Positions 9,197 to 17,996 of a stretch of 64,000 bases of DNA are shown piece after piece. The first letter of the stretch is position 1; each line of letters starts with the position of its first letter. Made by a program: the position numbers and the translations under genes. A model generated the notes under the pieces. It was not told where the DNA came from. It saw nothing but the letters and a program-made list of their open reading frames with translations, and did no database searches. Origin of the DNA: Paraburkholderia bryophila (GTDB lineage Bacteria; Pseudomonadota; Gammaproteobacteria; Burkholderiales; Burkholderiaceae); the NCBI RefSeq assembly GCF_013409255.1, contig NZ_JACCAS010000002.1, positions 2,780,001 to 2,844,000 on the forward strand, in the 5' to 3' direction.

Positions 9197-11782
9197 TCAG
9201 TCCTTCAGGCGGCGCGCGGCGACCGAGCGCAGCGTCCGGTAGAACAGGCCCGCGATGATCAGCGCGGCGAGCACGCCGCCCAGCATCAACAGCAGCGGAT
9301 GCGACGACAGCGCCCAGCGCAGATACTCCTGCGGCGACAGATGGCCGATGTAATACGCTTCGCCGTTCGACGTGATGGTCACGTTGCGGCCGTGAATCAC
9401 GGCCATCGCGCCTTGAATTTCCGGCAGCACGTCGGCATCGAGCAGCGCCGCCGAGAGATCCGCGTCCGACTGGCCGGCCGCGCTCACCAGTGCGACCGCG
9501 CTGCGGTTCTTCTGCAACGGCGACTCGAAACCGGTCAGCAGTGCGTCGCCGTTCGAACTCACCAGCGTCAGGTCGGCGCGCGCCGGCGTGCGTTCGACAC
9601 CGCGCTCGCCGTGCCACCAGTCCTCGAGTTTGAAGACGATGTCGGAGAGCTGGAAGGTGCGCGAATCGCCGTCGCTGGAGAACGGCATCGACTTGGCCCA
9701 GCGTTGCAGCAACGGCTGCTTGCCCGGCGCGCCGAAAATCAGCAGGTCTTTATTGGCGTACTTGTCGACGTCGTCCGCGGTGCCGACGCTCACGCCGTTC
9801 ACCGGATAACCGGTCGACGCGCCCATCCGGCCCATGGTCAGCAGATACAGGCTGTAGTCGCTCGAATCGGCCTCGTTCGGCAGGATCGCGGCGGTCTCGG
9901 AGAGGTCCGCCATGCGCGTGAACGGGAAGCCGCTGTTGGCGAACGCGGCCAGATCGGGCAGCGCCATGTAATGCGGGAACGACGACAGGTCGATCGTCGA
10001 ATTCGGATCGATCGCGCCGACCACGTTGTCGAGCAGACGGCCGTGGCATTCGCCGGTATCGGGAATGTCGTAGTAGAAGTGCAGGCGCACCTGCGCGCGC
10101 GGCGTCAGCAGCAGTGGCGGAATGTAGACGGTGCGGCGCGCCTCGGCGGTCTTGTCCGGCAACACGCTCGCGAAGTAATGACTCAGCTCGAACACGGAAG
10201 CGGACTCGGCCGGAATCGGCAGGGCCTGCACGAAGCCGTTGTTCACGCTCACGTTCAACGACGACCGGTCGACGTGCGGGCGCACCGTATAGCGGTAGCG
10301 CAGATCGATCGGCGCGCCCTTGGTGTGCCACATGAACAGATCGGGCGGCACGCGCAGATTCACGCGCACCGCGTCGGCGTCGTAGCCGGACACGGTCAGA
10401 TCGCGCGCGTCGGCGAGTTCGCCGAAGCGTACCGGACGGTGAGTCGGCAGCCAGTTCGGCGCGTCGTACGGCGCGCGCGGTCCGAGTTCGTTCAACTGCG
10501 TGATGGTTGCGCTCGCACCTGTCAGCGTGTTCTGGCCGATGCCGAGCGCCTTGGCGGCGGTCTTCAGTTCGGCTTCGGTGCGCCCGAGCACGAGCAGCAG
10601 CTTGCCGCGTGCCGGCGCTTCGCGATCCACCACCGCGATGGTCGGACCGGAGATCGCCGGAATCGGGATGCCGGCCGGGCGCTGGTCGGAGGTGGCGAAC
10701 ACCACCGCGTTGCCCGACAGCGGCGCGTTGTCCAGTTGCGCCGGAAACACCGCGCCGCGATAACCGGCCAGCGCGCCGAACCACGAGGCGACGATGCCAC
10801 CTGCTTCGAGCGTCGCGGCGCCCGGTTTTTGCGGAAACACGAACGGCAGTTCGAGCCGGCGCACGTCGCGGCGGTCGAAGAACGGCTGCGGCAGCGCCGC
10901 CAGATCCGGCTTGCTGGCAAGCGACGCGTAGGTCAGATCGAGCGAGCTCGCATTGCTGACGGTCGCCCACAGCGACGAGTTCGCCGGGTCCTCGCAACTT
11001 GTCGTGTAATGGCCGATCAACTGCACGTTCAGGTGATTGAACTCGGTGATGAAGCGCGGATCGATCGACACGTCGCGCGCCACCAGCATGCCGGACTGTT
11101 CGTGCGGCACCGGCAGGGTCGCGGCGACTTCGCCGTTCACCAGCACTTTCAGTTGCGAGAGATTCGGCAGCAGCGCGGGCGAGTAGCTATAGACCAGATG
11201 CAGCACCGCGCCGGTCACCACTTCGTCGCCACGCACCGAGAACGCGACGCCGTTCTGACCGTCGGTGCCGCGCAGTTGCAGCGGATCGAGCGCGCCGAGA
11301 TCGGCGAAGGTCAGCGTCTGACGCCGGCCGCCCGGCACCAGCGTGCCCGGTTCGGCGGTGGTCGGCGTCTTGATGCCCAACGCTTTCACCGACGACGCGG
11401 CGAGCGCGGGCGTCGGCGTCGCCAACGCGGCTTGCGCGAGCGTGTTCGGGTCGTACGGCACGGCGGGGCCCGGCGCGGGCACGCTGCCCACGCCGGTGGC
11501 GACGAGGGCGGTGGGTGTACCGGGTGTACCTTGAGTACCCGCCGTCGCGCGCGTTTGAGTGGAACCCGCCTGGGTGGAGCCCGTTGCCGCCGCGACCGCT
11601 TCAGCCGCCTGCGCGATCGACACGAGCGGCCCCGCCAATGCGGTCTGCAACGCGAGCCAGCAGGCGAGCCCGCGCATCAGCCGTTGCGAGCCGGGACCTG
11701 CGAAGCAGCGCGCTGCCGGTTCCATCCCACCGCGCTCGTCGCGCGAGCGTTCGTTGTGTGCCTTCGCCATCCGGTTGCGCAT
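9197..11782 (-). CDS. bcsB: Cellulose synthase regulatory subunit BcsB
   Basis: BcsB is the periplasmic, membrane-anchored partner of BcsA; it guides the glucan toward BcsC and is needed for catalysis. The protein is 861 residues. A hydrophobic signal segment (LACWLALQTALAGPLVSIAQ) lies at about residues 39-58 after a long polar N-terminus; Met5, Met20 or Met36 could be the true start. An Ala/Thr-rich stretch follows. The folded region from about residue 130 has BcsB blocks such as LTFADLGALDPLQLRGTDGQ and HYTTSCEDPANSSLWATVSN. A C-terminal transmembrane helix (LLLMLGGVLAALIIAGLFY) and a short basic tail are the expected BcsB anchor. Only three bases separate the bcsA stop from this start. 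Confidence 0.93.
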   Translation of the reverse strand: MRNRMAKAHNERSRDERGGMEPAARCFAGPGSQRLMRGLACWLALQTALAGPLVSIAQAAEAVAAATGSTQAGSTQTRATAGTQGTPGTPTALVATGVGSVPAPGPAVPYDPNTLAQAALATPTPALAASSVKALGIKTPTTAEPGTLVPGGRRQTLTFADLGALDPLQLRGTDGQNGVAFSVRGDEVVTGAVLHLVYSYSPALLPNLSQLKVLVNGEVAATLPVPHEQSGMLVARDVSIDPRFITEFNHLNVQLIGHYTTSCEDPANSSLWATVSNASSLDLTYASLASKPDLAALPQPFFDRRDVRRLELPFVFPQKPGAATLEAGGIVASWFGALAGYRGAVFPAQLDNAPLSGNAVVFATSDQRPAGIPIPAISGPTIAVVDREAPARGKLLLVLGRTEAELKTAAKALGIGQNTLTGASATITQLNELGPRAPYDAPNWLPTHRPVRFGELADARDLTVSGYDADAVRVNLRVPPDLFMWHTKGAPIDLRYRYTVRPHVDRSSLNVSVNNGFVQALPIPAESASVFELSHYFASVLPDKTAEARRTVYIPPLLLTPRAQVRLHFYYDIPDTGECHGRLLDNVVGAIDPNSTIDLSSFPHYMALPDLAAFANSGFPFTRMADLSETAAILPNEADSSDYSLYLLTMGRMGASTGYPVNGVSVGTADDVDKYANKDLLIFGAPGKQPLLQRWAKSMPFSSDGDSRTFQLSDIVFKLEDWWHGERGVERTPARADLTLVSSNGDALLTGFESPLQKNRSAVALVSAAGQSDADLSAALLDADVLPEIQGAMAVIHGRNVTITSNGEAYYIGHLSPQEYLRWALSSHPLLLMLGGVLAALIIAGLFYRTLRSVAARRLKD

Positions 11783-11785
11783 AGA

Positions 11786-13990
11786 TCAGTCTTTGGTCTT
11801 TAGCTTCTTGACGTCCACTGGACGGCTTTTCATCGAGCTGCGAAGGTCGGCGTAAAGATGTTCGAACAGACCCACGATGCCGCGCGCACCGACCGTCAGC
11901 ACATGCGACAGGCCGCGCAGCGGCGTGTCCTGCTGACGCCCTTCGGCCCAACCGGTCCATGCATCCGCACGGGCGAAGGTGGTTTTGACGAACTCGTATT
12001 CCTGCTCGCGCGTGAGCTGCGAGAAGCGCAGGCCGACGCGGCCCGGCGCGGTGAAACCGACCGTCGCGGGGAATGCGTATTCCTCGTCGCCGCGAAACAG
12101 CGACACGGTCACGCGTTCGTGCATCGGCACCTGGATCGCCGCGGGCAGCGCGACACCCACGCCGCCTTCCGAGTAGTCGATGGTTTCGCAGGCAAGCGTG
12201 CGGCCGGTCGAGAACTTCAGCATCACAGGCATTTGCATTGCCACGCGGTGCACCGCGCGAATCTGCCGGCGCTCGCTCGCGGCGGCCACGCTCGCGCCGA
12301 GAATCAGCATGTTGTAGGTGGTCCACGCGAGGTTCAGCACGGTGGTCTGCACCACGCTGCGCAGATGCCAGTTGAAATAGATATGGACGATGCCCACGCA
12401 GAAGCCGATCAGGTTCAGCAACAGCAGGAACAGATACGGCCGCGAGATCGCCCAGTCGAAGTAGTTCTTCTCGATCTGGCCGCCCTTGGCCGTCACGTTG
12501 AACTTGCCGAGCTTCGGATTGATCAGCGCGAGCAGCGTCGGCGCGGTGATGTACGAGGCCAGTACCGACTCGTACACCTCGGCCCAGAACGAATGGCGGA
12601 ACGAGCGCTGCATCCGCGAATTGGTGATGCTCGCGTGCATCATGTGCGGCAGCGCGTAGATCGCGATTGTGCTGGCGGCGGCTTCGATCACGTGCGCGCC
12701 GAAGAACAGATACGACAGCGGCGCGGTCAGGAACACCAGACGCGGAATGCCGTAGAAGAAGTGCATCATCGCGTTCAGATAGCACAGCCGCTGACCGATT
12801 TTCAGACCCTTGCCGGTGAGCGGATTGTCGATCCGGAAAATCTGCGTCATGCCGCGCGCCCAGCGAATCCGCTGGCCGATGTGGCCCGACAGCGATTCGG
12901 TGGCGAGACCCGCCGCTTGCGCAATCGCCAGATACGCGGTGGTGTAGCCGAGGCGGTGCAACTTCAGCGCGGTGTGCGCGTCTTCGGTGACGGTTTCGAC
13001 CGCGATGCCGCCGATCTCTTCGACCATGGTCCGGCGCAGCAGCGCGCACGAACCGCAGAAGAAGGTCGCGTTCCACAGGTCGTTGCCGTCCTGCACGAGG
13101 CCGTAGAACAGCTCGCCTTCGTTGGGCACCTTGCGGAAGGTGCCGAGGTTGCGCTCGAACGGGTCGGCCGAGAAGAAATGGTGCGGCGTCTGCAGCATGG
13201 ACAGCAGCTTGTCGCGCAGGAACCAGCCCAGGCCGATCTGCAAAAACGAGCGGGTCGGAATGTGATCGCAGTCGAAGATCGCGAGGTATTCGCCGCTGGT
13301 GATCTTCAGCGCTTCGTTGATGTTGCCGGCTTTCGCGTGGCGGTTATGCGTGCGGATCGTCCAGTTGACGCCGACGTCTTCGCAGAACGCCTTGAACTCG
13401 GGACGGCGGCCGTCGTCGAGCACGTGGATCGAAATTTTTTCGGCGGGGTAGTCGAGTGCGAGCGCGGCGTAGATGGTCGGCTTCACCACCGAGAGCGGCT
13501 CGTTATAGGTCGGAATGAAAATGTCGACGGTCGGCCACAGGTCGCGCGAGGCGGGCAGCGGCATCGGCTTGCGTTTGAGCGGCCATGCGGTCTGGAAGTA
13601 GCCGAGCAGCAGCACGACGGTCGAATAGACTTCGGCGGAGACCAGCAGCAGACCCCAGGCGGCGTCGAGCGGATGTTCCCAGTAAGTGGTGGCGGTCAGC
13701 CGCCAGTACATATAGCGGCCCGACGTGACCACCGACAGCATGATCATCACCATGGTCGCGTAACGGCCGGGCAGGCGGCGGAACAGCAGCGCGGTCACGA
13801 AGCAGCAGGTCGCGAACGTCAGTTGCTCGTAGAACGCGAGTGGCACCGTGAACACGAAGTACAGCATGGTCAGCGCGAACAGCGTCACCAGGCCGGTGAT
13901 GATGCGGCTGTTCCAGAAGCGCGCGTCGACGAAGCGTTCCAGCCGCGAGGGTTCCGCGGCCTCGATATCCTGCGACTGTGCCGTGCTCAT
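11786..13990 (-). CDS. bcsA: Cellulose synthase catalytic subunit BcsA (UDP-forming, PilZ)
   Basis: BcsA is the inner-membrane family 2 glycosyltransferase that polymerises UDP-glucose and moves the chain across the membrane. The 734-residue protein has N-terminal membrane helices, then the GT2 domain with HVLDDG, FDCDH (DxD), TEDAHT (TED) and QRIRW (QxxRW). More membrane helices follow, then a C-terminal PilZ domain with RRQIR and DYSEGG, the paired arginine and D/N-x-S-x-x-G motifs that bind c-di-GMP. All key residues are present, so the enzyme should be active and c-di-GMP-gated. The ATG at 13990 overlaps the bcsQ stop as ATGA; a longer frame to 14707 is only bcsQ shadow. The two GGDEF genes across the divergent region are natural regulators. 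Confidence 0.96.
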   Translation of the reverse strand: MSTAQSQDIEAAEPSRLERFVDARFWNSRIITGLVTLFALTMLYFVFTVPLAFYEQLTFATCCFVTALLFRRLPGRYATMVMIMLSVVTSGRYMYWRLTATTYWEHPLDAAWGLLLVSAEVYSTVVLLLGYFQTAWPLKRKPMPLPASRDLWPTVDIFIPTYNEPLSVVKPTIYAALALDYPAEKISIHVLDDGRRPEFKAFCEDVGVNWTIRTHNRHAKAGNINEALKITSGEYLAIFDCDHIPTRSFLQIGLGWFLRDKLLSMLQTPHHFFSADPFERNLGTFRKVPNEGELFYGLVQDGNDLWNATFFCGSCALLRRTMVEEIGGIAVETVTEDAHTALKLHRLGYTTAYLAIAQAAGLATESLSGHIGQRIRWARGMTQIFRIDNPLTGKGLKIGQRLCYLNAMMHFFYGIPRLVFLTAPLSYLFFGAHVIEAAASTIAIYALPHMMHASITNSRMQRSFRHSFWAEVYESVLASYITAPTLLALINPKLGKFNVTAKGGQIEKNYFDWAISRPYLFLLLLNLIGFCVGIVHIYFNWHLRSVVQTTVLNLAWTTYNMLILGASVAAASERRQIRAVHRVAMQMPVMLKFSTGRTLACETIDYSEGGVGVALPAAIQVPMHERVTVSLFRGDEEYAFPATVGFTAPGRVGLRFSQLTREQEYEFVKTTFARADAWTGWAEGRQQDTPLRGLSHVLTVGARGIVGLFEHLYADLRSSMKSRPVDVKKLKTKD

Positions 13991-14775
13991 GCGACGCTCC
14001 TCGGCGAGACGGCGATCGCGTCGACCGTCGTCATCAGCCAGGCGCCGCACGCGCGGAAATCGGCGGCGGCCTGGCTGAGTGGATCGTAATGAATCAGCGT
14101 GGTGTCGCAGGCGAGCGCCTCGCTCACGCCTTCGTCCAGATGGATCACGCCGGGGAATAGCTTCGCGCCGAGCATCTGGCGCAGCACCTTGAGCACGTCT
14201 TTGGTGAGCTGGCGCGACTGGTCGATCTGGTTGACCACGTAGCCTTCGCCGCCGAACTCGGCGCGCGGCGTCGCATACGTATCGATCAACCGCTCCATCA
14301 GCGGAATCGCCGCGTACGAGGCGGCGTCGGCGAGCACCACGTTCAGCGCGAAGGTGGCCGTGCTGAGCGCGGCGCGGACATACGCGGACGAACCCGGCGG
14401 CGTGTCGATAATTACGACGTCCGACGGATCGAGCCGCAAGTTCTGCAACGCTTGCGCAAGCCAGTGCGGGTCCTGGTCGACGAGCGCCTCGAAGCGGCGG
14501 CGGTCGTCTTCGAGCACCGCGCCGTAGGGCAGCACGGTCACGCCGTCCAGACCGTCGAACAACACCGATTGCCACGGGTCGCCCGTCAGCGTGGCGCGCG
14601 ACAAACCGTCGATGCTGTCGAGCGGCACGCCGAAGTGCAGACGCAGCGCGTTCTGCGGATCGAGGTCGATCGCGATCACGCGCCGGCCGCCGGCGGCCAG
14701 CACGCAAGCGAGATTGGCGGCGAGGGTGGTTTTACCGACCCCGCCTTTGGCGGACACCACCGCGATGACTTTCAT
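13987..14775 (-). CDS. bcsQ: Cellulose biosynthesis MinD/ParA-like ATPase BcsQ
   Basis: This 262-residue SIMIBI ATPase starts MKVIAVVSAKGGVGKTTLAA with the deviant Walker A KGGVGKTT. It continues with RRVIAIDLDPQNALRLHFG (Walker A' region) and VVIIDTPPGSSAYVRAAL (Walker B). BcsQ localises or assembles the cellulose synthase complex at the pole or membrane. The start at 14775 overlaps the upstream bcsP-like stop as ATGA. The nine extra codons available to 14802 would put residues before the strand that normally begins the family, so the short start is preferred. The gene is also coupled to bcsA at its 3' end. Confidence 0.93.
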   Translation of the reverse strand: MKVIAVVSAKGGVGKTTLAANLACVLAAGGRRVIAIDLDPQNALRLHFGVPLDSIDGLSRATLTGDPWQSVLFDGLDGVTVLPYGAVLEDDRRRFEALVDQDPHWLAQALQNLRLDPSDVVIIDTPPGSSAYVRAALSTATFALNVVLADAASYAAIPLMERLIDTYATPRAEFGGEGYVVNQIDQSRQLTKDVLKVLRQMLGAKLFPGVIHLDEGVSEALACDTTLIHYDPLSQAAADFRACGAWLMTTVDAIAVSPRSVA

Positions 14776-15575
14776 GAGCGACGAGGGCCGTTGACCAGCC
14801 ACGAGTTGGAAGGGGCGGGCGCGGCGGCGCCGGTGGCGCTGAGCGGAGCGGCGGCCGTTTGAGCGGGCGTGCCGCGCAGCCGGTCGAAGACCGAGTGCAG
14901 CGGCACGGCGGCGGCCTGGGACGCGGCGGGTTGCGGCGGCGTGGCGGCGGGTTCGGGGGTGAAGAGTTTGCCGAGGATCGAAGGCGGCGCGGCGGGGGCT
15001 GCGGGTGCAGCCGGGCGTGCCCAGGTTTGCGCGGCGGGTTGGACCGGCGGAATCGGTTGCGTGGCTGGCGCGCGAAACTGGGCGGCGGCGACCGGGGCGC
15101 TTGCAACAGGTGCAACAGCCGGCGCCACGGGCGGAGCCGAAGCCACCGGCACAGCAGCCCGCGTCGCCGGCGTAACGGCATCGATCTTCGCAACCGCTTC
15201 CGGCAGATCGAGCTCGCCGAAGCGCGAAGCACCGCGCGGTGCCGTGGACGGCGCCGCAGCCACCGCCACCGGCGGAATATCCCGCCGATGCGAGCGGGTG
15301 AACAACGGCGCTTTCGCGCGCGTCACCGAGGCGGCATCTTTAGGCGTGGCGTCGTGCGGATCGACGGCGAGCGGCGTTGCGGCCACCTGCGGCTGAGCCC
15401 GCGCCACGCGCTGTCCGATGGCGGGAATCGTCGGTTGACTCAGATCCAGCGTGACCAGTAAAGGCCAGCGCGTGCGCGCCGAGCGCGCCTCGTTTTCGCG
15501 GCCGATTTCCTGGTACGCATTGGCGTCGCCGCCGAAATGATCGAAAAGCTTCTCGATGTCGCTGGATGAACTCAT
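14772..15575 (-). CDS. bcsP: BcsP/BcsR-like proline- and alanine-rich cellulose accessory protein
   Basis: The 267-residue protein opens with a short conserved block, SSSDIEKLFDHFGGDANAYQ followed by a tryptophan-containing segment. This resembles the BcsR/BcsP N-terminal motif found in cellulose operons. The rest (about residues 60-267) is Ala/Pro/Val-rich and low complexity, probably disordered, ending SNSWLVNGPRRS. In other operons BcsR-type proteins work with BcsQ in positioning or activating the synthase complex, and the ATGA coupling to bcsQ here fits that. Its start overlaps the stop of the preceding small ORF. The bcsP symbol follows usage in Burkholderia-type operons; BcsO is an alternative name for such proline-rich proteins. 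Confidence 0.75.
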   Translation of the reverse strand: MSSSSDIEKLFDHFGGDANAYQEIGRENEARSARTRWPLLVTLDLSQPTIPAIGQRVARAQPQVAATPLAVDPHDATPKDAASVTRAKAPLFTRSHRRDIPPVAVAAAPSTAPRGASRFGELDLPEAVAKIDAVTPATRAAVPVASAPPVAPAVAPVASAPVAAAQFRAPATQPIPPVQPAAQTWARPAAPAAPAAPPSILGKLFTPEPAATPPQPAASQAAAVPLHSVFDRLRGTPAQTAAAPLSATGAAAPAPSNSWLVNGPRRS

Positions 15576-15772
15576 AGTGCCACCGTCTTGTTCATGACTT
15601 GCGTAACCCCGACGCCGATAGGTACCTGCCTGCTTCCGGCGCTGGAAAGCGGATGCTGCCACTGCACGCGCACCGGTCTGGCGCGTTGTTCCACCGTCTG
15701 ATGCTGCTCATGCAAAAGCAACCGCCAGGCAACCGCTATCGCCGCTGTCATTGCTACTGCTACTACGCCCAT
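15572..15772 (-). CDS. Small single-pass membrane protein of the bcs operon
   Basis: A 66-residue frame sits between bcsD and the bcsP-like gene. Its stop overlaps the next start as ATGA, and it begins 24 bases after the bcsD stop, so it is almost certainly translated with the operon. It has one N-terminal hydrophobic segment (VVAVAMTAAIAVAWRLLL, residues ~3-20) followed by a polar tail with basic residues. I do not recognise a named family. By position and size it is analogous to small BcsF-type membrane proteins of other cellulose operons, but no sequence relationship is claimed. Confidence 0.65.
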   Translation of the reverse strand: MGVVAVAMTAAIAVAWRLLLHEQHQTVEQRARPVRVQWQHPLSSAGSRQVPIGVGVTQVMNKTVAL

Positions 15773-15796
15773 TCACGACCCGTCCGCAAGCCGCGT

Positions 15797-16252
15797 TCAA
15801 CCCGGATGGCGCCCAAGCCGAAACTCGATTGCGGTGTCCTCACCGTAACCGCTCGTCTGCGCGACCGACAAGCCCTGCGCGCCCAACGCGCTCAACCACG
15901 TCTGATAGACGCCTTCGAGAAACGCCGGGGTCCACGTCAACGCGGTGCCGCCGAATGCGAGCAGCGGCGAGCAGTAGTGAACGATGCGCAACGACTCCGG
16001 TTCGTCCGCCAGTTCCACGTAGCCCCAATCCATCTCATGCCAGACCAGATTCAACGTGTGCGCGAGCTCGGCGGTCGAGCCGCAGGCCGGCAGCGGATGC
16101 GCGGCCGCGAAACGGCTGCCGACCCGGTGCATCAGTTGACGGAGTTCATCGCGACCGATCTGCGCTTCGAACTCGGTCGCCAGGGCGCTCAGCATGCCGC
16201 GCCACTGTGGCGAGATCTGGCGTTCCAGCAGGTAATCGAGAATGGAGACCAT
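15797..16252 (-). CDS. bcsD: Cellulose synthase subunit D (BcsD/AcsD-like)
   Basis: This 151-residue protein is close in length to Komagataeibacter AcsD (about 156). It starts MVSILDYLLERQISPQWRGM and contains ALATEFEAQIGRDELRQLMH, HTLNLVWHEMDWGYVELADE and a C-terminal GYGEDTAIEFRLG. These match the BcsD family, which forms a periplasmic or cytosolic scaffold aligning glucan chains into crystalline ribbons. Its presence marks a type I-like cellulose operon. It is the first gene of the leftward operon, preceded by GGAAAAC near the start and an AT-rich divergent promoter region. Confidence 0.88.
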   Translation of the reverse strand: MVSILDYLLERQISPQWRGMLSALATEFEAQIGRDELRQLMHRVGSRFAAAHPLPACGSTAELAHTLNLVWHEMDWGYVELADEPESLRIVHYCSPLLAFGGTALTWTPAFLEGVYQTWLSALGAQGLSVAQTSGYGEDTAIEFRLGRHPG

Positions 16253-16717
16253 GTTTTCCGGGAAGCGGCCGTCGCGCCTCCTCGTTCAACAGGCGGGCGA
16301 TGACGGCCAGTGCAAAAAAACGTGTTTCGGGAATCGCGTTTTGTGCGCGGCCAGGTTGCTTTTACCGGCTTGTCTGGTTTGTCAAACATTGTCAGACACA
16401 ATTCGCAGGAGTCTACTTAAGACGTTAAGTTTTAGCCACTTTCCATTTGTCTTTTGATACGCGCAATCGATTGCGGCGGATGCAGCGCAACAACGTAATT
16501 TTTTCTGATTGCGTTGCAAGAGCGCTTTCGCCTGAGCGTACGTCGTAAGATCGACCGCATCACGTGGTCTAACGGCATTTCGCGCGGATGTTTTAGCTTT
16601 TCTTTTTCGTGTTAAATGCAACGCTACGCCATAAGAGCAGGGCATAGGCACACAATTGTCTACGCAGTCATTGTTTCCGATTCTTTCCTGCTTCTTGCCG
16701 TTGATCCATTCATTGCG
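16253..16717. promoter_or_regulatory. Divergent control region between bcs operon and diguanylate cyclase
   Basis: This is about 465 bases of relatively AT-rich DNA between the bcsD start and the likely cyclase start. It holds a dyad ACTTAA-gacg-TTAAGT at 16415-16430 and a perfect 14-bp palindrome CGCAATCGATTGCG at 16462-16475. A GCAAC...GTTGC inverted pair flanks a T-rich stretch just beyond. These are candidate operators for the cellulose operon and/or the cyclase. A minus-strand open frame over this region has no protein character. Exact promoters could not be fixed by eye. Confidence 0.5.
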
Positions 16718-17881
16718 ATGCTCAATCCACTCAGTCTTCTGCTGGTCACCGTTTTGTCGAGCGCCATGGCGATGGCCGTGCTCGGCTCGTTGCGGCGCGC
16801 GGCCATTCCCGGCGTCGGTTGCTGGATCGCCGCAAACGCGCTCGCGATCGTCGCGCTGATCGCCTTCTCGCTGCAAGGTCACGCGCCGCGCTGGCTGACT
16901 TTCGTCGCGTCGAACATGTTGCTGGCCGTCTCGCCGTTGCTGGTGGTGGCGGGCTGCCGGCGTTTTCTCGCGCGCCCCGCGCGGCCCTGGGTGGCCTACG
17001 CCGGGTTGGCCGTTCTGTTCGCCGGGCTGTGTTACTGGACCTTCGCCGTGCCGGACTTCAACGCGCGCGTCACGCTGGTGTCGGTGTTTCACGCGATCCT
17101 GTATGCCGTGCTGGCCGTGACCCTGTTGCGCGGCCGGCCTTTGAACCGGCCGTGCTACAGCTATTACTTCCTCACGGTCGCGGCCGCGTTGCTATGTGCT
17201 GGTCATACCTTGCGCGGCGTGATGTACGGCTTCGGCTTGCTGGTGCAGACCAACCTGATGCAGGTCACGCCGTCCAACATTATTTTTCTCGCGATCGGGG
17301 TGCTGGCGCCGCCCTGTCTGTCGATCGGCGTGGTGATGCTCGCGCACGACCGGCTGGCCGAGCGGCTCGAACGTCTGGCCAACATCGACGATCTGACCGG
17401 CGTGCTGGCGCGCCGCGCGTTCCTGAAGCTCGGCGACGTGCTGCTCGACGCGTCGCGGCAAAGCGGTTTGCCGCTGGCGCTGGCGATCATCGACATCGAT
17501 TCGTTCAAGGCCGTCAACGACCGGCACGGTCACGCGGCCGGCGACCAGGTGCTGAGTCATTTCGCGACGTTCGTGGCCGCTCATCTGCGGGACGGCGATG
17601 TGCTCGGCCGACTCGGCGGCGAAGAGTTCGGCGTACTCTGTCCGGCGACCGGCGCTGCCGAAGCGGTGAGTCTGCTGGACCGGCTGCGGGCCCGGCTGAC
17701 CGCGGCGACGGCGGCCGAGTTGCCGCCCGGCGGCTTGCGCTACACCTTTAGCGTCGGCGTGGACCAGCATCGGCAGGATGAATCGCTCGCGCAGTTGATG
17801 GCGCGTGCCGACAACGCGCTGTATGCCGCCAAGGCGGCCGGCCGCAATCGCGTGATGGCCGCCACGGCGCAAGCCGCATGA
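16718..17881 (+). CDS. Membrane-anchored diguanylate cyclase (GGDEF)
   Basis: This enzyme makes c-di-GMP from two GTP. From Met at 16718 it is 387 residues: about six N-terminal hydrophobic helices (LLLVTVLSSAMAMAVLG onward, to about residue 215), then a GGDEF domain. Signature residues are IDDLTG, IDIDSFKAVNDRHGHAAGD and GGEEF. An intact RxxD inhibitory site (RDGD) lies five residues before GGEEF, so activity and product inhibition are both expected. An ATG at 16616 would add 34 residues, including another hydrophobic run; neither start has a good Shine-Dalgarno sequence. Proximity to bcsA suggests it feeds the PilZ domain of the cellulose synthase. Confidence 0.88.
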   Translation: MLNPLSLLLVTVLSSAMAMAVLGSLRRAAIPGVGCWIAANALAIVALIAFSLQGHAPRWLTFVASNMLLAVSPLLVVAGCRRFLARPARPWVAYAGLAVLFAGLCYWTFAVPDFNARVTLVSVFHAILYAVLAVTLLRGRPLNRPCYSYYFLTVAAALLCAGHTLRGVMYGFGLLVQTNLMQVTPSNIIFLAIGVLAPPCLSIGVVMLAHDRLAERLERLANIDDLTGVLARRAFLKLGDVLLDASRQSGLPLALAIIDIDSFKAVNDRHGHAAGDQVLSHFATFVAAHLRDGDVLGRLGGEEFGVLCPATGAAEAVSLLDRLRARLTAATAAELPPGGLRYTFSVGVDQHRQDESLAQLMARADNALYAAKAAGRNRVMAATAQAA

Positions 17882-17996
17882 GGGACGCGGGAACAGGGTG
17901 AGGCAACCCAACGGCCTGAAGCAGCCGTAAGCGAACAGGCGTTCGTATCGATTTGCGTGGAAAGGTTAAATATTTGTCAGATGTTTGCCGATAACC

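Noticed and set aside
16382..17092. 236-codon minus-strand ORF over the bcs/cyclase intergenic region
   Set aside because: It overlaps the cyclase coding region antisense, is rich in His/Arg/Gln, and lacks any recognisable domain or ribosome site.
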